Source: Mesorhizobium_K sp040049215
GTDB lineage: Bacteria; Pseudomonadota; Alphaproteobacteria; Rhizobiales; Rhizobiaceae
DNA length: 64,000 nucleotides
NCBI RefSeq assembly: GCF_040049215.1
Contig: NZ_JBDZDN010000007.1
Span: 1-64,000 of the forward strand
Direction of reading: 5' to 3'
The translations under genes were made by a program, and so were the position numbers. The notes below the pieces were generated by a model. The model was given only the letters and a program-made list of their open reading frames with translations, had not been told where the DNA came from and ran no database searches. This document shows, piece by piece, positions 33,725 to 44,916 of the stretch (position 1 is its first letter; each line of letters begins with the position of its first letter).

Positions 33725-34660
33725 TCAATCGAAGAACGCCTCCACCACATTCCGCTTGCCGAGCATGAAGGCGTCGGCGACGTGCTGGAGCGGCGCGAGG
33801 TCGGCGTCGGATTTGCCGGCCCGCACGATCTCGGCGAAGCGCCGGTAGAGCATCGGATACTCCTGTTCGGGTTCGTCGTGGACCACACGGCTGTCGATCG
33901 CGAGCTTGGCGCCTCCGGCGGACAGCAGCATCCGGCCGGCGTCCGTCTCGGCCGTGATGTCCCAGGTCTGGGGGCCGGTCTGGCGCCAGTCGAAGACAGC
34001 CGCGACCGGCTGGCCGGTCGATGTCAGGAAATCGATCCGTGCGGCGATCGGCGCGTCGCGGTTGTCAGGAAAATCGAGGGCGCATGAGACGACGAACATC
34101 GGTGGCAGTATGTGGGTGGCGATCGACAGCGCGTTGATGCCGGGGTCGAACACGCCGAACCCGCCGGCGCGCCAGATCCAGTCCTGGTTCGGATGCCAGC
34201 GGCGGACATCCTCCTTCCAGTCGATGGCGACCGATCTGATCCGCGTCGAGGCGAGGAAGGCGCGGGCGGCTTCGACGGCCGGGGCGTAGCGCGAATGCCA
34301 GCTGGCGAAGAGGGAAACACCCTTTGCCGTTGCCAGCGCCTTGAGGTCTTCCACTTCGCTCACCGTCGCGCCGGGCGGCTTTTCAAGGAAGACGTGCTTG
34401 CCTGCCTCAAGTGCCGCGCGCGCCGCTTGGTGACGGACCTGGGGCGGCTGGCAAAGCGAAACCGCGTCGATCTCGACATCAGCGGCGAGCATCTCCTCGA
34501 TGGTCGCGAAATTGGCGACGCCGTCGACCGTCGCGTTGCGGCTGGCGGCCGCGACGAGTGCGTAGTCCTTGTTTCTCGCTATTGCTGGCAGATGCTGATC
34601 GCGGACGATCTTGCCGACGCCGACGATGCCGAGCCTGATGGGCGCTTCTGCTGATGGCAT
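33725..34660 (-). CDS. Gfo/Idh/MocA oxidoreductase, probable aldose (galactose/arabinose) 1-dehydrogenase
   Basis: A 311-residue NAD(P)-dependent enzyme. Rossmann motif GIVGVGKIVRDQHLPAI at about 10-26, the EKPPGATVSEVEDL motif with the conserved lysine, and WHSRYAPAV with WKEDVRRWHPNQDWIW, which I recognise from the galactose/L-arabinose 1-dehydrogenase branch (sugar to lactone). No lactonase or sugar transporter is beside it, so the substrate is not confirmed by context. It lies between vapBC and a small acidic protein, all on the minus strand. Confidence 0.8.
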   Translation of the reverse strand: MPSAEAPIRLGIVGVGKIVRDQHLPAIARNKDYALVAAASRNATVDGVANFATIEEMLAADVEIDAVSLCQPPQVRHQAARAALEAGKHVFLEKPPGATVSEVEDLKALATAKGVSLFASWHSRYAPAVEAARAFLASTRIRSVAIDWKEDVRRWHPNQDWIWRAGGFGVFDPGINALSIATHILPPMFVVSCALDFPDNRDAPIAARIDFLTSTGQPVAAVFDWRQTGPQTWDITAETDAGRMLLSAGGAKLAIDSRVVHDEPEQEYPMLYRRFAEIVRAGKSDADLAPLQHVADAFMLGKRNVVEAFFD

Positions 34661-34859
34661 GGAATATACCCCGGATTGATTTTCGGGAGGTGACTAGCAG
34701 AAGCTGGGCTTCGCGCAAGCGGCGAACGCAGCCGGCAGAGCAGGCGCCGATCGGTTCGGGCTCAAGCATCGGGGCGGTACAGACCCATTCCGCCTGGTGG
34801 AGGCGCGCCGTCCCTGCTGAGGCGGCTGCGCGTTCCGCTTCCAAACAGGCATGCCGGCT

Positions 34860-35141
34860 TCAGCGTTCGTCCTTCACCATGACGATCGAAACCTCGCCTT
34901 CGAGCGCACCCTGCCAGGCCGACAGATGCGGCTCCTCCTCGGGCTCGCCCTCAATGTCGCCGATCTGGTCGAGCTCGGCCTCGGCGTAGCCTTCACGGGT
35001 GAGGGCGGTCAGCGCCGTACGGACAGCGGTGTCGTCGTCGGGTGCGGCCAGAAGCACATGGACGCCCTCCCATCCGCCGGCCTTCGAACGACGCACGCGG
35101 CCGGTGATGATCGTGACCGGGCGCTCCTCATTGTCGTTCAT
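34860..35141 (-). CDS. small acidic hypothetical protein
   Basis: 93 residues from ATG 35141 (MNDNEERPVTIITGRVRRSK). The upstream GGGGA is a weak ribosome-binding site; a reading starting further upstream is Arg- and Pro-rich and improbable. The sequence is soluble, with alternating strands and one helix (DDDTAVRTALTALTREGYAEAEL), an acidic run EGEPEEE near 68-74, and no cysteines. No family recognised. It is divergent from the str operon. Confidence 0.55.
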   Translation of the reverse strand: MNDNEERPVTIITGRVRRSKAGGWEGVHVLLAAPDDDTAVRTALTALTREGYAEAELDQIGDIEGEPEEEPHLSAWQGALEGEVSIVMVKDER

Positions 35142-35656
35142 TGCTTTGATTCCCCGAGCGGTGATTCCCTCGCGCGCCGGTCCGTACATTGGTCCATATC
35201 GTGGGGAGATTCGCATGCCGGGGCATTTTCGCATGATCGGCGCAAGCGCAACAGGCGAAAGCTGGTCACAATGTGTTTCGCAGGAGCGGGATCGCGCAAG
35301 AAAATGTCGCGCCCTTGCGCCGCCGCCCGCATGTGGCTATGTGAGCGGAGAAATCGCGGCATCGGGGTTGACGCTTCAGGGCGTTGCGAGTAGAAGCCGC
35401 GCAATCTGAGCCGATGTGAGGTTTTGCTTTCCAGGGCGGCTCGCCCCGGAGTTTGCCTCAAACAGGGTTCGTCTTACGAGCGACTGAACATTTCCGGCAT
35501 GCATGAAGCGGCTCCCGCTTCCTCTGCTTTTTGTTCGGGCAGGACCGCGATCCGCGGTTTGTGGCCCGAATTTGCGTATGGAAATGGGCCAGGGGCCCGG
35601 AAGCGAGACGAGCCTTGACGGGCTTGAGACACGGAATTGAGAGACAAGAGGGTTTA
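35142..35656 (+). promoter_or_regulatory. str operon control region and leader
   Basis: A 515-nt stretch without a convincing gene. A good promoter, TTGACG (35368-35373), 17 nt, TAGAAG (35391-35396), faces rpsL and implies a leader of about 250 nt. The leader ends with AAGAGGG before the rpsL ATG. The long untranslated part leaves room for ribosomal-protein or growth-rate control but I see no clear known leader motif. The promoter of the leftward acidic-protein gene should lie near 35150-35220. Confidence 0.5.
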
Positions 35657-36028
35657 ATGCCTACCGTCAACCAGCTGATCCGCAAGCCGCGCCAGGCGCC
35701 GGCGACGCGCAACAAGGTCCCGGCCATGCAGCAGAACCCGCAGAAGCGGGGCGTCTGCACACGCGTCTACACAACGACGCCGAAGAAGCCGAACTCCGCG
35801 CTGCGCAAGGTTGCGAAGATCCGCCTGACCAACGGCTTCGAGGTGATCGGCTACATCCCCGGCGAAGGCCACAACCTTCAGGAGCACTCCGTGGTGATGA
35901 TCCGCGGCGGCCGCGTGAAAGACCTTCCGGGCGTCCGCTATCATATCATTCGCGGCGTGCTCGATACGCAGGGTGTGAAGAACCGCAAGCAGCGCCGCTC
36001 GAAATACGGCGCCAAGCGTCCGAAGTAA
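35657..36028 (+). CDS. rpsL: 30S ribosomal protein S12
   Basis: 123 residues, usual length. PTVNQLIRKPR start; the streptomycin-relevant region TTPKKPNSALRKVAK and RVKDLPGVRYHI keep the lysines of sensitive strains. It lies in the decoding centre. First gene of the str operon rpsL-rpsG-fusA-tuf. Confidence 0.98.
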   Translation: MPTVNQLIRKPRQAPATRNKVPAMQQNPQKRGVCTRVYTTTPKKPNSALRKVAKIRLTNGFEVIGYIPGEGHNLQEHSVVMIRGGRVKDLPGVRYHIIRGVLDTQGVKNRKQRRSKYGAKRPK

Positions 36029-36036
36029 GGGTTTCC

Positions 36037-36068
36037 CGGCTTCGGCGCTTTTTTTGTGCGCCGGGCTT
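36037..36068 (+). other. hairpin with T-rich loop in the rpsL-rpsG gap
   Basis: CCCGGC...GGCGC and GCGCC...GGG enclose TTTTTTTGT, 8 nt after rpsL. The T-run is in the loop, not after the stem, so this is not a standard terminator in the plus direction. It may set the rpsL:rpsG ratio through RNA processing. Confidence 0.35.
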
Positions 36069-36088
36069 GAGACAAGAGAGACAACAGC

Positions 36089-36559
36089 ATGTCCCGTCGT
36101 CACAGTGCAGATAAGCGTGAGATCAACCCGGACCCGAAGTTCGGCGACCTCATCGTCACCAAGTTCATGAACGCCGTCATGTACGACGGCAAGAAGTCGG
36201 TCGCCGAGACCATTGTCTATGGCGCGCTCGACCAGGTGCAGGCCAAGACCAAGCAGGAGCCGGTGACGGTCTTCCATCAGGCGCTCGACAACGTCGCGCC
36301 GCATGTCGAAGTCCGCTCCCGCCGCGTCGGCGGCGCGACCTACCAGGTTCCGGTCGACGTCCGCCCCGAGCGCCGCCAGGCGCTGGCGATCCGCTGGCTG
36401 ATCGCAGCCGCCCGCAACCGCAACGAGACCACCATGGTCGATCGCCTCTCCGGCGAGCTGATGGACGCGGCCAACAACCGCGGCACCGCCGTGAAGAAGC
36501 GTGAAGACACCCACAAGATGGCGGAAGCCAACCGCGCCTTCGCGCACTACCGCTGGTAA
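36089..36559 (+). CDS. rpsG: 30S ribosomal protein S7
   Basis: 156 residues. Starts SRRHSADKREINPDPKFGD and contains the signature region around KFMNAVMYDGKKSVAE and VRSRRVGGATYQVPVDV. It nucleates 30S head assembly and in E. coli represses the str operon. Spaced 30 nt before fusA. Confidence 0.97.
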   Translation: MSRRHSADKREINPDPKFGDLIVTKFMNAVMYDGKKSVAETIVYGALDQVQAKTKQEPVTVFHQALDNVAPHVEVRSRRVGGATYQVPVDVRPERRQALAIRWLIAAARNRNETTMVDRLSGELMDAANNRGTAVKKREDTHKMAEANRAFAHYRW

Positions 36560-36589
36560 GCGGCGAAGAGAGACTGAAGAGGCACCCCC

Positions 36590-38680
<2,091 letters not shown>

Positions 38681-38746
38681 TTCCAAGGGCTTGACGCGAG
38701 AACTTAATTAACGCCCGCAACCGGGCAGCAGGAATGGAGATCTCAC

Positions 38747-39922
38747 ATGGCAAAAGGTAAATTCGAGCGCACGAAGCCTCATGTGAATGTTGGCACGATC
38801 GGTCACGTTGACCATGGCAAGACGTCGCTGACGGCGGCGATCACGAAGTTTTTCGGCGAGTACCGGTCCTACGATTCGATCGATGCGGCGCCTGAGGAGA
38901 AGGCGCGCGGCATCACGATCTCGACGGCGCATGTCGAATACGAGACGGCCAACCGCCACTATGCGCATGTCGACTGCCCCGGCCACGCCGACTATGTGAA
39001 GAACATGATCACGGGCGCCGCGCAGATGGACGGCGCGATCCTGGTGGTTTCGGCTGCCGACGGCCCGATGCCGCAGACGCGCGAGCACATTCTTCTGGCC
39101 CGCCAGGTCGGCGTTCCCGCGCTGGTGGTGTTTTTGAACAAGGTCGACCTCGTCGACGACGCCGAGCTGCTCGAACTGGTCGAGCTCGAGGTTCGCGAGC
39201 TGCTGTCGAAATACGAATATCCGGGCGACGACATCCCGATGATCAAGGGTTCGGCGGTGGTCGCGCTCAATGACGGCGACAAGGAGATCGGCGAGAACGC
39301 GATCCGCAAGCTGATGGAAGCGGTCGACAGCTACATCCCGACGCCGGAGCGTCCGATCGACAAGCCGTTCCTGCTGCCGATTGAGGACGTGTTCTCGATC
39401 TCGGGCCGCGGCACGGTTGTCACGGGCCGCGTCGAGCGCGGCATCGTCAAGGTCGGCGAGGAGCTCGAGATCGTGGGCATCCGCCCGACGACGAAGACGA
39501 CCTGCACGGGCGTCGAGATGTTCCGCAAGCTGCTGGACCAGGGCCAGGCCGGCGACAACATCGGCGCGCTGCTGCGCGGCGTCGACCGCGAGGGCGTGGA
39601 ACGCGGCCAGGTTCTGGCCAAGCCGGGTTCGGTGAAGCCGCACAAGAAGTTCGTGGCCGAGGCCTACATCCTGACCAAGGAGGAGGGTGGCCGCCACACG
39701 CCGTTCTTCACCAACTACCGTCCGCAGTTCTACTTCCGCACGACTGATGTGACGGGCATCGTGACGCTGCCGGAAGGCACCGAGATGGTGATGCCGGGCG
39801 ACAACGTGACAGTCGACGTCGAGCTGATCGTGCCGATCGCCATGGAGGAGAAGCTGCGCTTCGCCATCCGCGAAGGCGGCCGCACCGTCGGCGCCGGCAT
39901 CGTTGCCAGCATCAAAGAGTAA
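38747..39922 (+). CDS. tufB: elongation factor Tu, copy 2
   Basis: 391 residues, identical to the product at 18045 and apparently identical in DNA from ATG to stop, 20,702 nt apart. Upstream it has its own ribosome-binding context (GGAGATCTCAC) inside the str operon, 66 nt after fusA, and is followed by rpsJ without a terminator. Perfect identity with different flanks indicates recent or continuing gene conversion. Copy naming is arbitrary. Confidence 0.97.
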   Translation: MAKGKFERTKPHVNVGTIGHVDHGKTSLTAAITKFFGEYRSYDSIDAAPEEKARGITISTAHVEYETANRHYAHVDCPGHADYVKNMITGAAQMDGAILVVSAADGPMPQTREHILLARQVGVPALVVFLNKVDLVDDAELLELVELEVRELLSKYEYPGDDIPMIKGSAVVALNDGDKEIGENAIRKLMEAVDSYIPTPERPIDKPFLLPIEDVFSISGRGTVVTGRVERGIVKVGEELEIVGIRPTTKTTCTGVEMFRKLLDQGQAGDNIGALLRGVDREGVERGQVLAKPGSVKPHKKFVAEAYILTKEEGGRHTPFFTNYRPQFYFRTTDVTGIVTLPEGTEMVMPGDNVTVDVELIVPIAMEEKLRFAIREGGRTVGAGIVASIKE

Positions 39923-39993
39923 GAAGAACAAGAAAAGACATCTGTCGCGGGCGGGACAACGCCCGCGCCGCGCCAGAACCAAGGAATGACGAG

Positions 39994-40302
39994 ATGAACG
40001 GGCAAAATATCCGCATCCGACTTAAAGCGTTCGATCACCGTGTGCTCGACGCCTCGACGCGAGAGATCGTTTCGACGGCCAAGCGTACCGGCGCCAACGT
40101 TCGCGGCCCGATTCCGCTGCCTACGCGGATCGAGAAGTTCACGGTCAACCGGTCGCCTCACGTCGACAAGAAGAGCCGCGAACAGTTCGAAATGCGCACC
40201 CACAAGCGCCTGCTTGATATCGTGGACCCGACCCCGCAGACCGTCGACGCGCTGATGAAGCTCGACCTCGCCGCCGGTGTCGACGTCGAGATCAAGCTTT
40301 AA
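39994..40302 (+). CDS. rpsJ: 30S ribosomal protein S10
   Basis: 102 residues, usual length: NGQNIRIRLKAFDHRVLDAS, RTGANVRGPIPLPT, and SREQFEMRTHKRLLDI. AAGGAATGACGAG precedes the ATG. It acts in the 30S head and as NusE in antitermination with NusG. First S10-operon gene, joined to the str operon without a terminator. Confidence 0.97.
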   Translation: MNGQNIRIRLKAFDHRVLDASTREIVSTAKRTGANVRGPIPLPTRIEKFTVNRSPHVDKKSREQFEMRTHKRLLDIVDPTPQTVDALMKLDLAAGVDVEIKL

Positions 40303-40361
40303 GGCAAAGCCATGAGCCTGAAGGGTCCGCCCGAAGGCTCCTCTGAAGGAAGAACGAAAAA

Positions 40362-41087
40362 ATGCGTTCAGGTGTAATTGCACAGAAGGTCGGCATGACC
40401 CGCGTCTACAACGACGCTGGCGAGCATGTGCCGGTCACTGTTCTCCGCATGGAGAACTGCCAGGTCGTGGCGCAGCGCACGGAAGAGAAGAACGGCTACA
40501 CCGCCGTCCAGCTCGGCGTCGGCCTCGCCAAGGTGAAGAACACGTCGAAGGCTATGCGCGGCCATTTCGCGACCGCTTCCGTCGAGCCCAAGGCGAAGGT
40601 CGTGGAGTTCCGCGTGTCGACCGACAACATGCTCGACGTCGGCTCCGAGATCACGGTCGATCACTTCGTCGCCGGCCAGAAGGTCGACGTGACGGGCACC
40701 ACGATCGGCAAGGGTTTCCAGGGCGTCATCAAGCGCCACCACATGGGCGGCGGACGCGCGACACACGGCAACTCGGTCTCGCACCGTACGCACGGCTCGA
40801 CCGGCCAGCGCCAGGACCCGGGCAAGGTGTTCAAGGGCAAGCATATGGCCGGCCACTTGGGTTCGACCCGCGTGACCACGCAGAACGTCGAGGTGGTTTC
40901 GACCGATACCGATCGCGGCCTGATCCTGATCCGCGGCGCGGTTCCGGGCTCGAAGGGTGCATGGATACTGGTCCGCGACGCCGCCAAGGTCGCGCTGCCG
41001 AAGGACGCGCCGAAGCCGGCCGCGATCCGCGCGGTGGCCAAGGCTGAAACGCAGCCCGAGACCGCGGCTACTGAGGGAGCGGAATAA
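40362..41087 (+). CDS. rplC: 50S ribosomal protein L3
   Basis: 241 residues, longer at the C-terminus than E. coli L3 because of an Ala/Glu/Lys-rich tail (PKPAAIRAVAKAETQPETA), as in other rhizobia. Core motifs VDVTGTTIGKGFQGVIKRHHMGGG and MAGHLGSTRVTTQN are intact. Its stop shares a base with the rplD start (TAATG), so they are translationally coupled. Confidence 0.97.
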   Translation: MRSGVIAQKVGMTRVYNDAGEHVPVTVLRMENCQVVAQRTEEKNGYTAVQLGVGLAKVKNTSKAMRGHFATASVEPKAKVVEFRVSTDNMLDVGSEITVDHFVAGQKVDVTGTTIGKGFQGVIKRHHMGGGRATHGNSVSHRTHGSTGQRQDPGKVFKGKHMAGHLGSTRVTTQNVEVVSTDTDRGLILIRGAVPGSKGAWILVRDAAKVALPKDAPKPAAIRAVAKAETQPETAATEGAE

Positions 41088-41707
41088 TGGATCTCAAGAT
41101 CACTACCCTCGCCGGCAAGGACGCCGGCAAGCTGAAGCTCTCCGAGGAAATCTTCGGGCTCGACCCGCGCGAGGACATCCTCGCCCGCGTCGTGCGCTGG
41201 CAGCTCGCCAAGAAGCAGCAGGGCACGCACAAGACCAAGGGCCGCGCCGAAATCGCGCGCACCGGCGCCAAGATGTACAAGCAGAAGGGTACGGGCCGCG
41301 CCCGCCACCATTCGGCGCGCGCTCCGCAGTTCCGCGGCGGCGGCAAGGCTCACGGCCCGGTCGTGCGCAGCCACGAGCACGACCTGCCCAAGAAGGTCCG
41401 CGCGCTTGGCCTAAAGCATGCGCTTTCGGCCAAGGCGAAGTCGGAGAGCATCATCATCGTCGACGAACTGACGATGAAGGACGCCAAGACGAAGGTGCTG
41501 GTTGCGAACTTCGAGAAGCTCGGCCTCTCGAACGCGCTTGTCATCGGCGGCGCCGAGCTCGACCAGAACTTCAAGCGGGCAGCCACCAACATCCCGAACA
41601 TCGATGTGCTGCCGATCCAGGGCATCAACGTCTACGACATTCTGCGCCGCGGCACGCTGGTCCTCTCGAAGGCCGCCGTCGAGGCTCTCGAGGAGCGCTT
41701 CAAATGA
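41087..41707 (+). CDS. rplD: 50S ribosomal protein L4
   Basis: 206 residues. The exit-tunnel loop KKQQGTHKTKGRAEIARTGAKMYKQKGTGRARHHSARAP(Q)F is conserved in pattern, with RGGGKAHGP following. L4 also represses the S10 operon in E. coli. Overlaps rplW by ATGA. Confidence 0.97.
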   Translation: MDLKITTLAGKDAGKLKLSEEIFGLDPREDILARVVRWQLAKKQQGTHKTKGRAEIARTGAKMYKQKGTGRARHHSARAPQFRGGGKAHGPVVRSHEHDLPKKVRALGLKHALSAKAKSESIIIVDELTMKDAKTKVLVANFEKLGLSNALVIGGAELDQNFKRAATNIPNIDVLPIQGINVYDILRRGTLVLSKAAVEALEERFK

Positions 41708-41997
41708 CTGACCTTCGCCATTACGACGTGATCGTCAGCCCGGCCATCACGGAAAAGTCGACCATGGCCTCCGAACAGAACCAGGTCGTGTTCAACGTCG
41801 CCAGGAAGGCGACGAAGCCCGAGATCAAGGCAGCCATCGAGGCGCTGTTCAGCGTCAAGGTCACCGCCGTCAACACGCTCGTCCGCAAGGGCAAGGTGAA
41901 GCGGTTCCGTGGCACGGTCGGCCGCCAGAGCGACGTGAAGAAAGCGATTGTCACGCTGGCCGATGGCCAGTCGATCGACGTCGCGACGGGCCTCTGA
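41704..41997 (+). CDS. rplW: 50S ribosomal protein L23
   Basis: 97 residues from ATG 41704 within the rplD stop. HYDVIVSPAITEKSTMASE start, then the extended loop VNTLVRKGKVKRFRGTVGR. It surrounds the tunnel exit and docks trigger factor and SRP. Confidence 0.96.
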   Translation: MTDLRHYDVIVSPAITEKSTMASEQNQVVFNVARKATKPEIKAAIEALFSVKVTAVNTLVRKGKVKRFRGTVGRQSDVKKAIVTLADGQSIDVATGL

Positions 41998-42019
41998 GAC
42001 AGGGCGCGAGGGAAGTACA

Positions 42020-42853
42020 ATGGCACTGAAATCATACAATCCCGTAACGCCGAGCACGCGCCAGCTGGTGCTGGTCGACCGTTCGGCCCTGTATAAGGGC
42101 AAGCCGGTCAAGGGCCTGACGGAAGGCCTGACCAAGTCGGGCGGCCGCAACAATTACGGGCGCATCACGGCCCGCTTCATCGGCGGCGGTCACAAGCGTT
42201 CGTATCGCATCATCGACTTCAAGCGCCGCAAGTTCGACATGACGGCGACGGTGGAGCGCATCGAGTACGATCCGAACCGCACCGCCTTCATCGCGCTGGT
42301 CAAGTACGAGGACGGCGAGCTGAACTACATCATCGCGCCGCAGCGCCTGGCCCCCGGCGACAAGATCGTCGCGGGCAGCGCTGTCGACGTGAAGCCCGGC
42401 AACGCGATGCCGCTTTCGGCGATGCCGGTCGGCACGATCATCCACAATGTCGAACTGAAGCCTGGGAAGGGCGGCCAGGTCGCACGTTCGGCGGGTTCCT
42501 ACGCACAGCTCGTCGGCCGCGACCAGGGCATGGCGATCCTGCGGCTGAATTCCGGCGAGCAGCGCATCGTCAGCGGCCAGTGCCTGGCCACGGTGGGCGC
42601 CGTGTCGAACCCCGACCACGGCAACATCAACCTGGGCAAGGCCGGCCGCAAGGTCTGGCTGGGCAAGCGCCCGCACAACCGCGGCGTCACCATGAACCCG
42701 GTCGACCACCCGCATGGCGGCGGCGAAGGCCGCACCTCGGGCGGCCGCCATCCGGTCACGCCGTGGGGCAAGCCGACCAAGGGCAAGAAGACGCGGTCGA
42801 ACAAGTCGACCGACAAGTTCATTGTTCGCTCGCGCCACCAGCGCAAGAGCTAA
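42020..42853 (+). CDS. rplB: 50S ribosomal protein L2
   Basis: 277 residues. ALKSYNPVTPSTRQLVLVDR start; C-terminal signature MNPVDHPHGGGEGRTSGGRH contains the conserved histidine near the peptidyl-transferase centre. Full length, 22 nt after rplW. Confidence 0.98.
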   Translation: MALKSYNPVTPSTRQLVLVDRSALYKGKPVKGLTEGLTKSGGRNNYGRITARFIGGGHKRSYRIIDFKRRKFDMTATVERIEYDPNRTAFIALVKYEDGELNYIIAPQRLAPGDKIVAGSAVDVKPGNAMPLSAMPVGTIIHNVELKPGKGGQVARSAGSYAQLVGRDQGMAILRLNSGEQRIVSGQCLATVGAVSNPDHGNINLGKAGRKVWLGKRPHNRGVTMNPVDHPHGGGEGRTSGGRHPVTPWGKPTKGKKTRSNKSTDKFIVRSRHQRKS

Positions 42854-42869
42854 GAAGAGGTAGTCAGAA

Positions 42870-43148
42870 GTGACACGTTCAGTCTGGAAAGGCCCGTTCG
42901 TCGACGGCTATCTGCTCAAGAAAGCCGACAAGGTGCGCGAGGGCGGCCGCAGCGAAGTGATCAAGATGTGGAGCCGTCGCTCCACCATCCTGCCGCAGTT
43001 CGTCGGCCTCACCTTCGGCGTCTACAACGGCCAGAAGCATATCCCTGTCTCGGTCAACGAGGACATGGTCGGCCACAAGTTCGGTGAGTTCGCTCCGACC
43101 CGGACCTATTACGGTCACGGCGCGGATAAGAAGGCGAAGAGGAAATAG
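42870..43148 (+). CDS. rpsS: 30S ribosomal protein S19
   Basis: 92 residues from a GTG start (42870), preceded by AAGAGG. TRSVWKGPFVDGYLLKKADK start and the signature VYNGQKHIPVSVNEDMVGHKFGEF. It lies in the 30S head with S13 (51979). Confidence 0.97.
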   Translation: MTRSVWKGPFVDGYLLKKADKVREGGRSEVIKMWSRRSTILPQFVGLTFGVYNGQKHIPVSVNEDMVGHKFGEFAPTRTYYGHGADKKAKRK

Positions 43149-43150
43149 AT

Positions 43151-43540
43151 ATGGGCAAGGCCAAAGCTCCGCGCAGGCTTGCTGACAACGAAGCGCGCGC
43201 CGTCCTGCGCACGATCCGTATCAGCCCGCAGAAGCTGAACCTCGTTGCCGCGCTGATCCGCGGCAAGAAGGTCGCGACAGCGCTCTCCGACCTGGAATTT
43301 TCGCAGAAGCGGATTTCCGGAACGGTGAAGAAGACGCTGGAATCGGCGATCGCCAACGCGGAAAACAACCACGACCTCGATGTCGACGCGCTCGTCGTCG
43401 CCGAGGCCTATGTCGGCAAGTCCATCGTCATGAAGCGTTTCCATGCTCGTGGCCGGGGCCGCGCGAGCCGCATCGAGAAGCCATTCTCTCACCTCACGAT
43501 CGTCGTTCGTGAAGTCGAGGAAAAAGGGGAGGCCGCATAA
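43151..43540 (+). CDS. rplV: 50S ribosomal protein L22
   Basis: 129 residues. The tunnel-lining beta-hairpin maps to AYVGKSIVMKRFHARGRGRASR. The stop overlaps the rpsC start by one base (TAATG). Only 2 nt follow rpsS. Confidence 0.97.
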   Translation: MGKAKAPRRLADNEARAVLRTIRISPQKLNLVAALIRGKKVATALSDLEFSQKRISGTVKKTLESAIANAENNHDLDVDALVVAEAYVGKSIVMKRFHARGRGRASRIEKPFSHLTIVVREVEEKGEAA

Positions 43541-44253
43541 TGGGCCAGAAAATCAATCCGATCGGGCTGCGCCTCGGCATCAACCGCACCTGGGACTCGC
43601 GCTGGTACGCCAACACCGGCGAGTACGCCAAGCTGCTGCATGAAGACATCAAGATCCGCGCCTATCTCGAGAAGGAACTCAAGCAGGCCGCGATCTCGAA
43701 GGTCGTGATCGAGCGTCCGCACAAGAAGTGCCGCGTGACGATCCACGCGGCGCGTCCGGGCCTGATCATCGGCAAGAAGGGCGCCGACATCGAGAAGCTT
43801 CGCAAGAAGCTGATGGAGATGACGAAGTCCGAGACGCATCTGAACATCGTCGAGGTGCGCAAGCCCGAGATCGACGCCACGCTGATCGCCCAGTCGATCG
43901 CCCAGCAGCTCGAGCGCCGCATCGCGTTCCGCCGCGCCATGAAGCGCGCCGTGCAGTCGGCGATGCGTCTGGGCGCCGAGGGCATCCGCATCAACTGCGC
44001 CGGCCGTCTGGGCGGCGCCGAGATCGCCCGCATGGAGTGGTACCGCGAGGGCCGCGTGCCGCTGCATACGCTTCGCGCCGACGTCGACTACGGGACCGCC
44101 GAGGCTCAGACCGCCTACGGCATCTGCGGCGTCAAGGTGTGGGTGTTCAAGGGCGAGATCCTCGAGCACGACCCGATGGCTTCGGAGCGTCGCGCGACGG
44201 AAGGCGACCATTCCGGCGAACGCAGCGGCGGACGCCGCCGCGAGAACGCCTGA
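43540..44253 (+). CDS. rpsC: 30S ribosomal protein S3
   Basis: 237 residues. GQKINPIGLRLGINRTWDSRW start, a KH domain with GLIIGKKGADIEKLRKKL (about 63-85), and ISGRLGGAEIAR-like AGRLGGAEIARMEWYREGRVPL. A charged Arg/Gly-rich tail ends the protein. It guards the mRNA entry channel. Confidence 0.97.
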   Translation: MGQKINPIGLRLGINRTWDSRWYANTGEYAKLLHEDIKIRAYLEKELKQAAISKVVIERPHKKCRVTIHAARPGLIIGKKGADIEKLRKKLMEMTKSETHLNIVEVRKPEIDATLIAQSIAQQLERRIAFRRAMKRAVQSAMRLGAEGIRINCAGRLGGAEIARMEWYREGRVPLHTLRADVDYGTAEAQTAYGICGVKVWVFKGEILEHDPMASERRATEGDHSGERSGGRRRENA

Positions 44254-44279
44254 GCGCATAGGAATTTGGAGTAAGGAAG

Positions 44280-44693
44280 ATGCTGCAGCCAAAGCGCACG
44301 AAGTTCCGCAAGCAGTTCAAGGGCCGCATCCATGGTCTCGCCAAGGGCGGCACCAACCTGGATTTCGGCGGCTTCGGGCTGAAGGCGATGGAGCCGAACC
44401 GGGTGACCGCGCGCGAGATCGAGGCGGCCCGCCGCGCGATCACGCGTGAAATGAAGCGCGCCGGCCGCGTCTGGATCCGAGTGTTCCCGGACCTGCCGGT
44501 GACCTCGAAGCCGACCGAAGTCCGCATGGGCAAGGGCAAGGGCGCCGTCGACTACTGGGCGGCGCGCGTGAAGCCGGGCCGCATCATGTTCGAGATCGAC
44601 GGCGTTTCCGAGGAAACCGCCCGCGAGGCGCTGCGCCTCGGCGCGGCCAAGCTCTCGGTCAAGACGCGCTTCGTGCAGCGCATCGCAGAATAG
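44280..44693 (+). CDS. rplP: 50S ribosomal protein L16
   Basis: 137 residues. MLQPKRTKFRKQFKGRIHG start and the signature RVFPDLPVTSKPTEVRMGKG followed by GAVDYWAARV. It contacts the A-site tRNA elbow region. Confidence 0.97.
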   Translation: MLQPKRTKFRKQFKGRIHGLAKGGTNLDFGGFGLKAMEPNRVTAREIEAARRAITREMKRAGRVWIRVFPDLPVTSKPTEVRMGKGKGAVDYWAARVKPGRIMFEIDGVSEETAREALRLGAAKLSVKTRFVQRIAE

Positions 44694-44705
44694 GAAGGGA
44701 CGGCA

Positions 44706-44906
44706 ATGAAAGCCTCCGACGTCAGGACCAAGACCGCCGACCAGCTCAACGACGAGCTGGCGAGCCTCAAGAAGGAGCAGTTCAACCTGCGCTTCCAGAA
44801 GGCCACCGGCCAGCTCGAGAAGACAGCGCGCGTCAAGATCGTCCGCAGGGACATCGCGCGCATCAAGACCATCGCCGCCGAAAAAGCTTCGGCCAAGAAG
44901 GCATAA
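44706..44906 (+). CDS. rpmC: 50S ribosomal protein L29
   Basis: 66 residues, two helices: MKASDVRTKTADQLNDELASLKKEQFNLRF then the signature KIVRRDIARIKTIAAEK. It lies near the tunnel exit next to L23. Confidence 0.95.
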   Translation: MKASDVRTKTADQLNDELASLKKEQFNLRFQKATGQLEKTARVKIVRRDIARIKTIAAEKASAKKA

Positions 44907-44916
44907 GGACAAGAAC

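Noticed and set aside
36037..36068. A transcription terminator between rpsL and rpsG
   Set aside because: The T-run is in the loop of the hairpin and not behind the stem; the operon must continue to rpsG, fusA and tuf.
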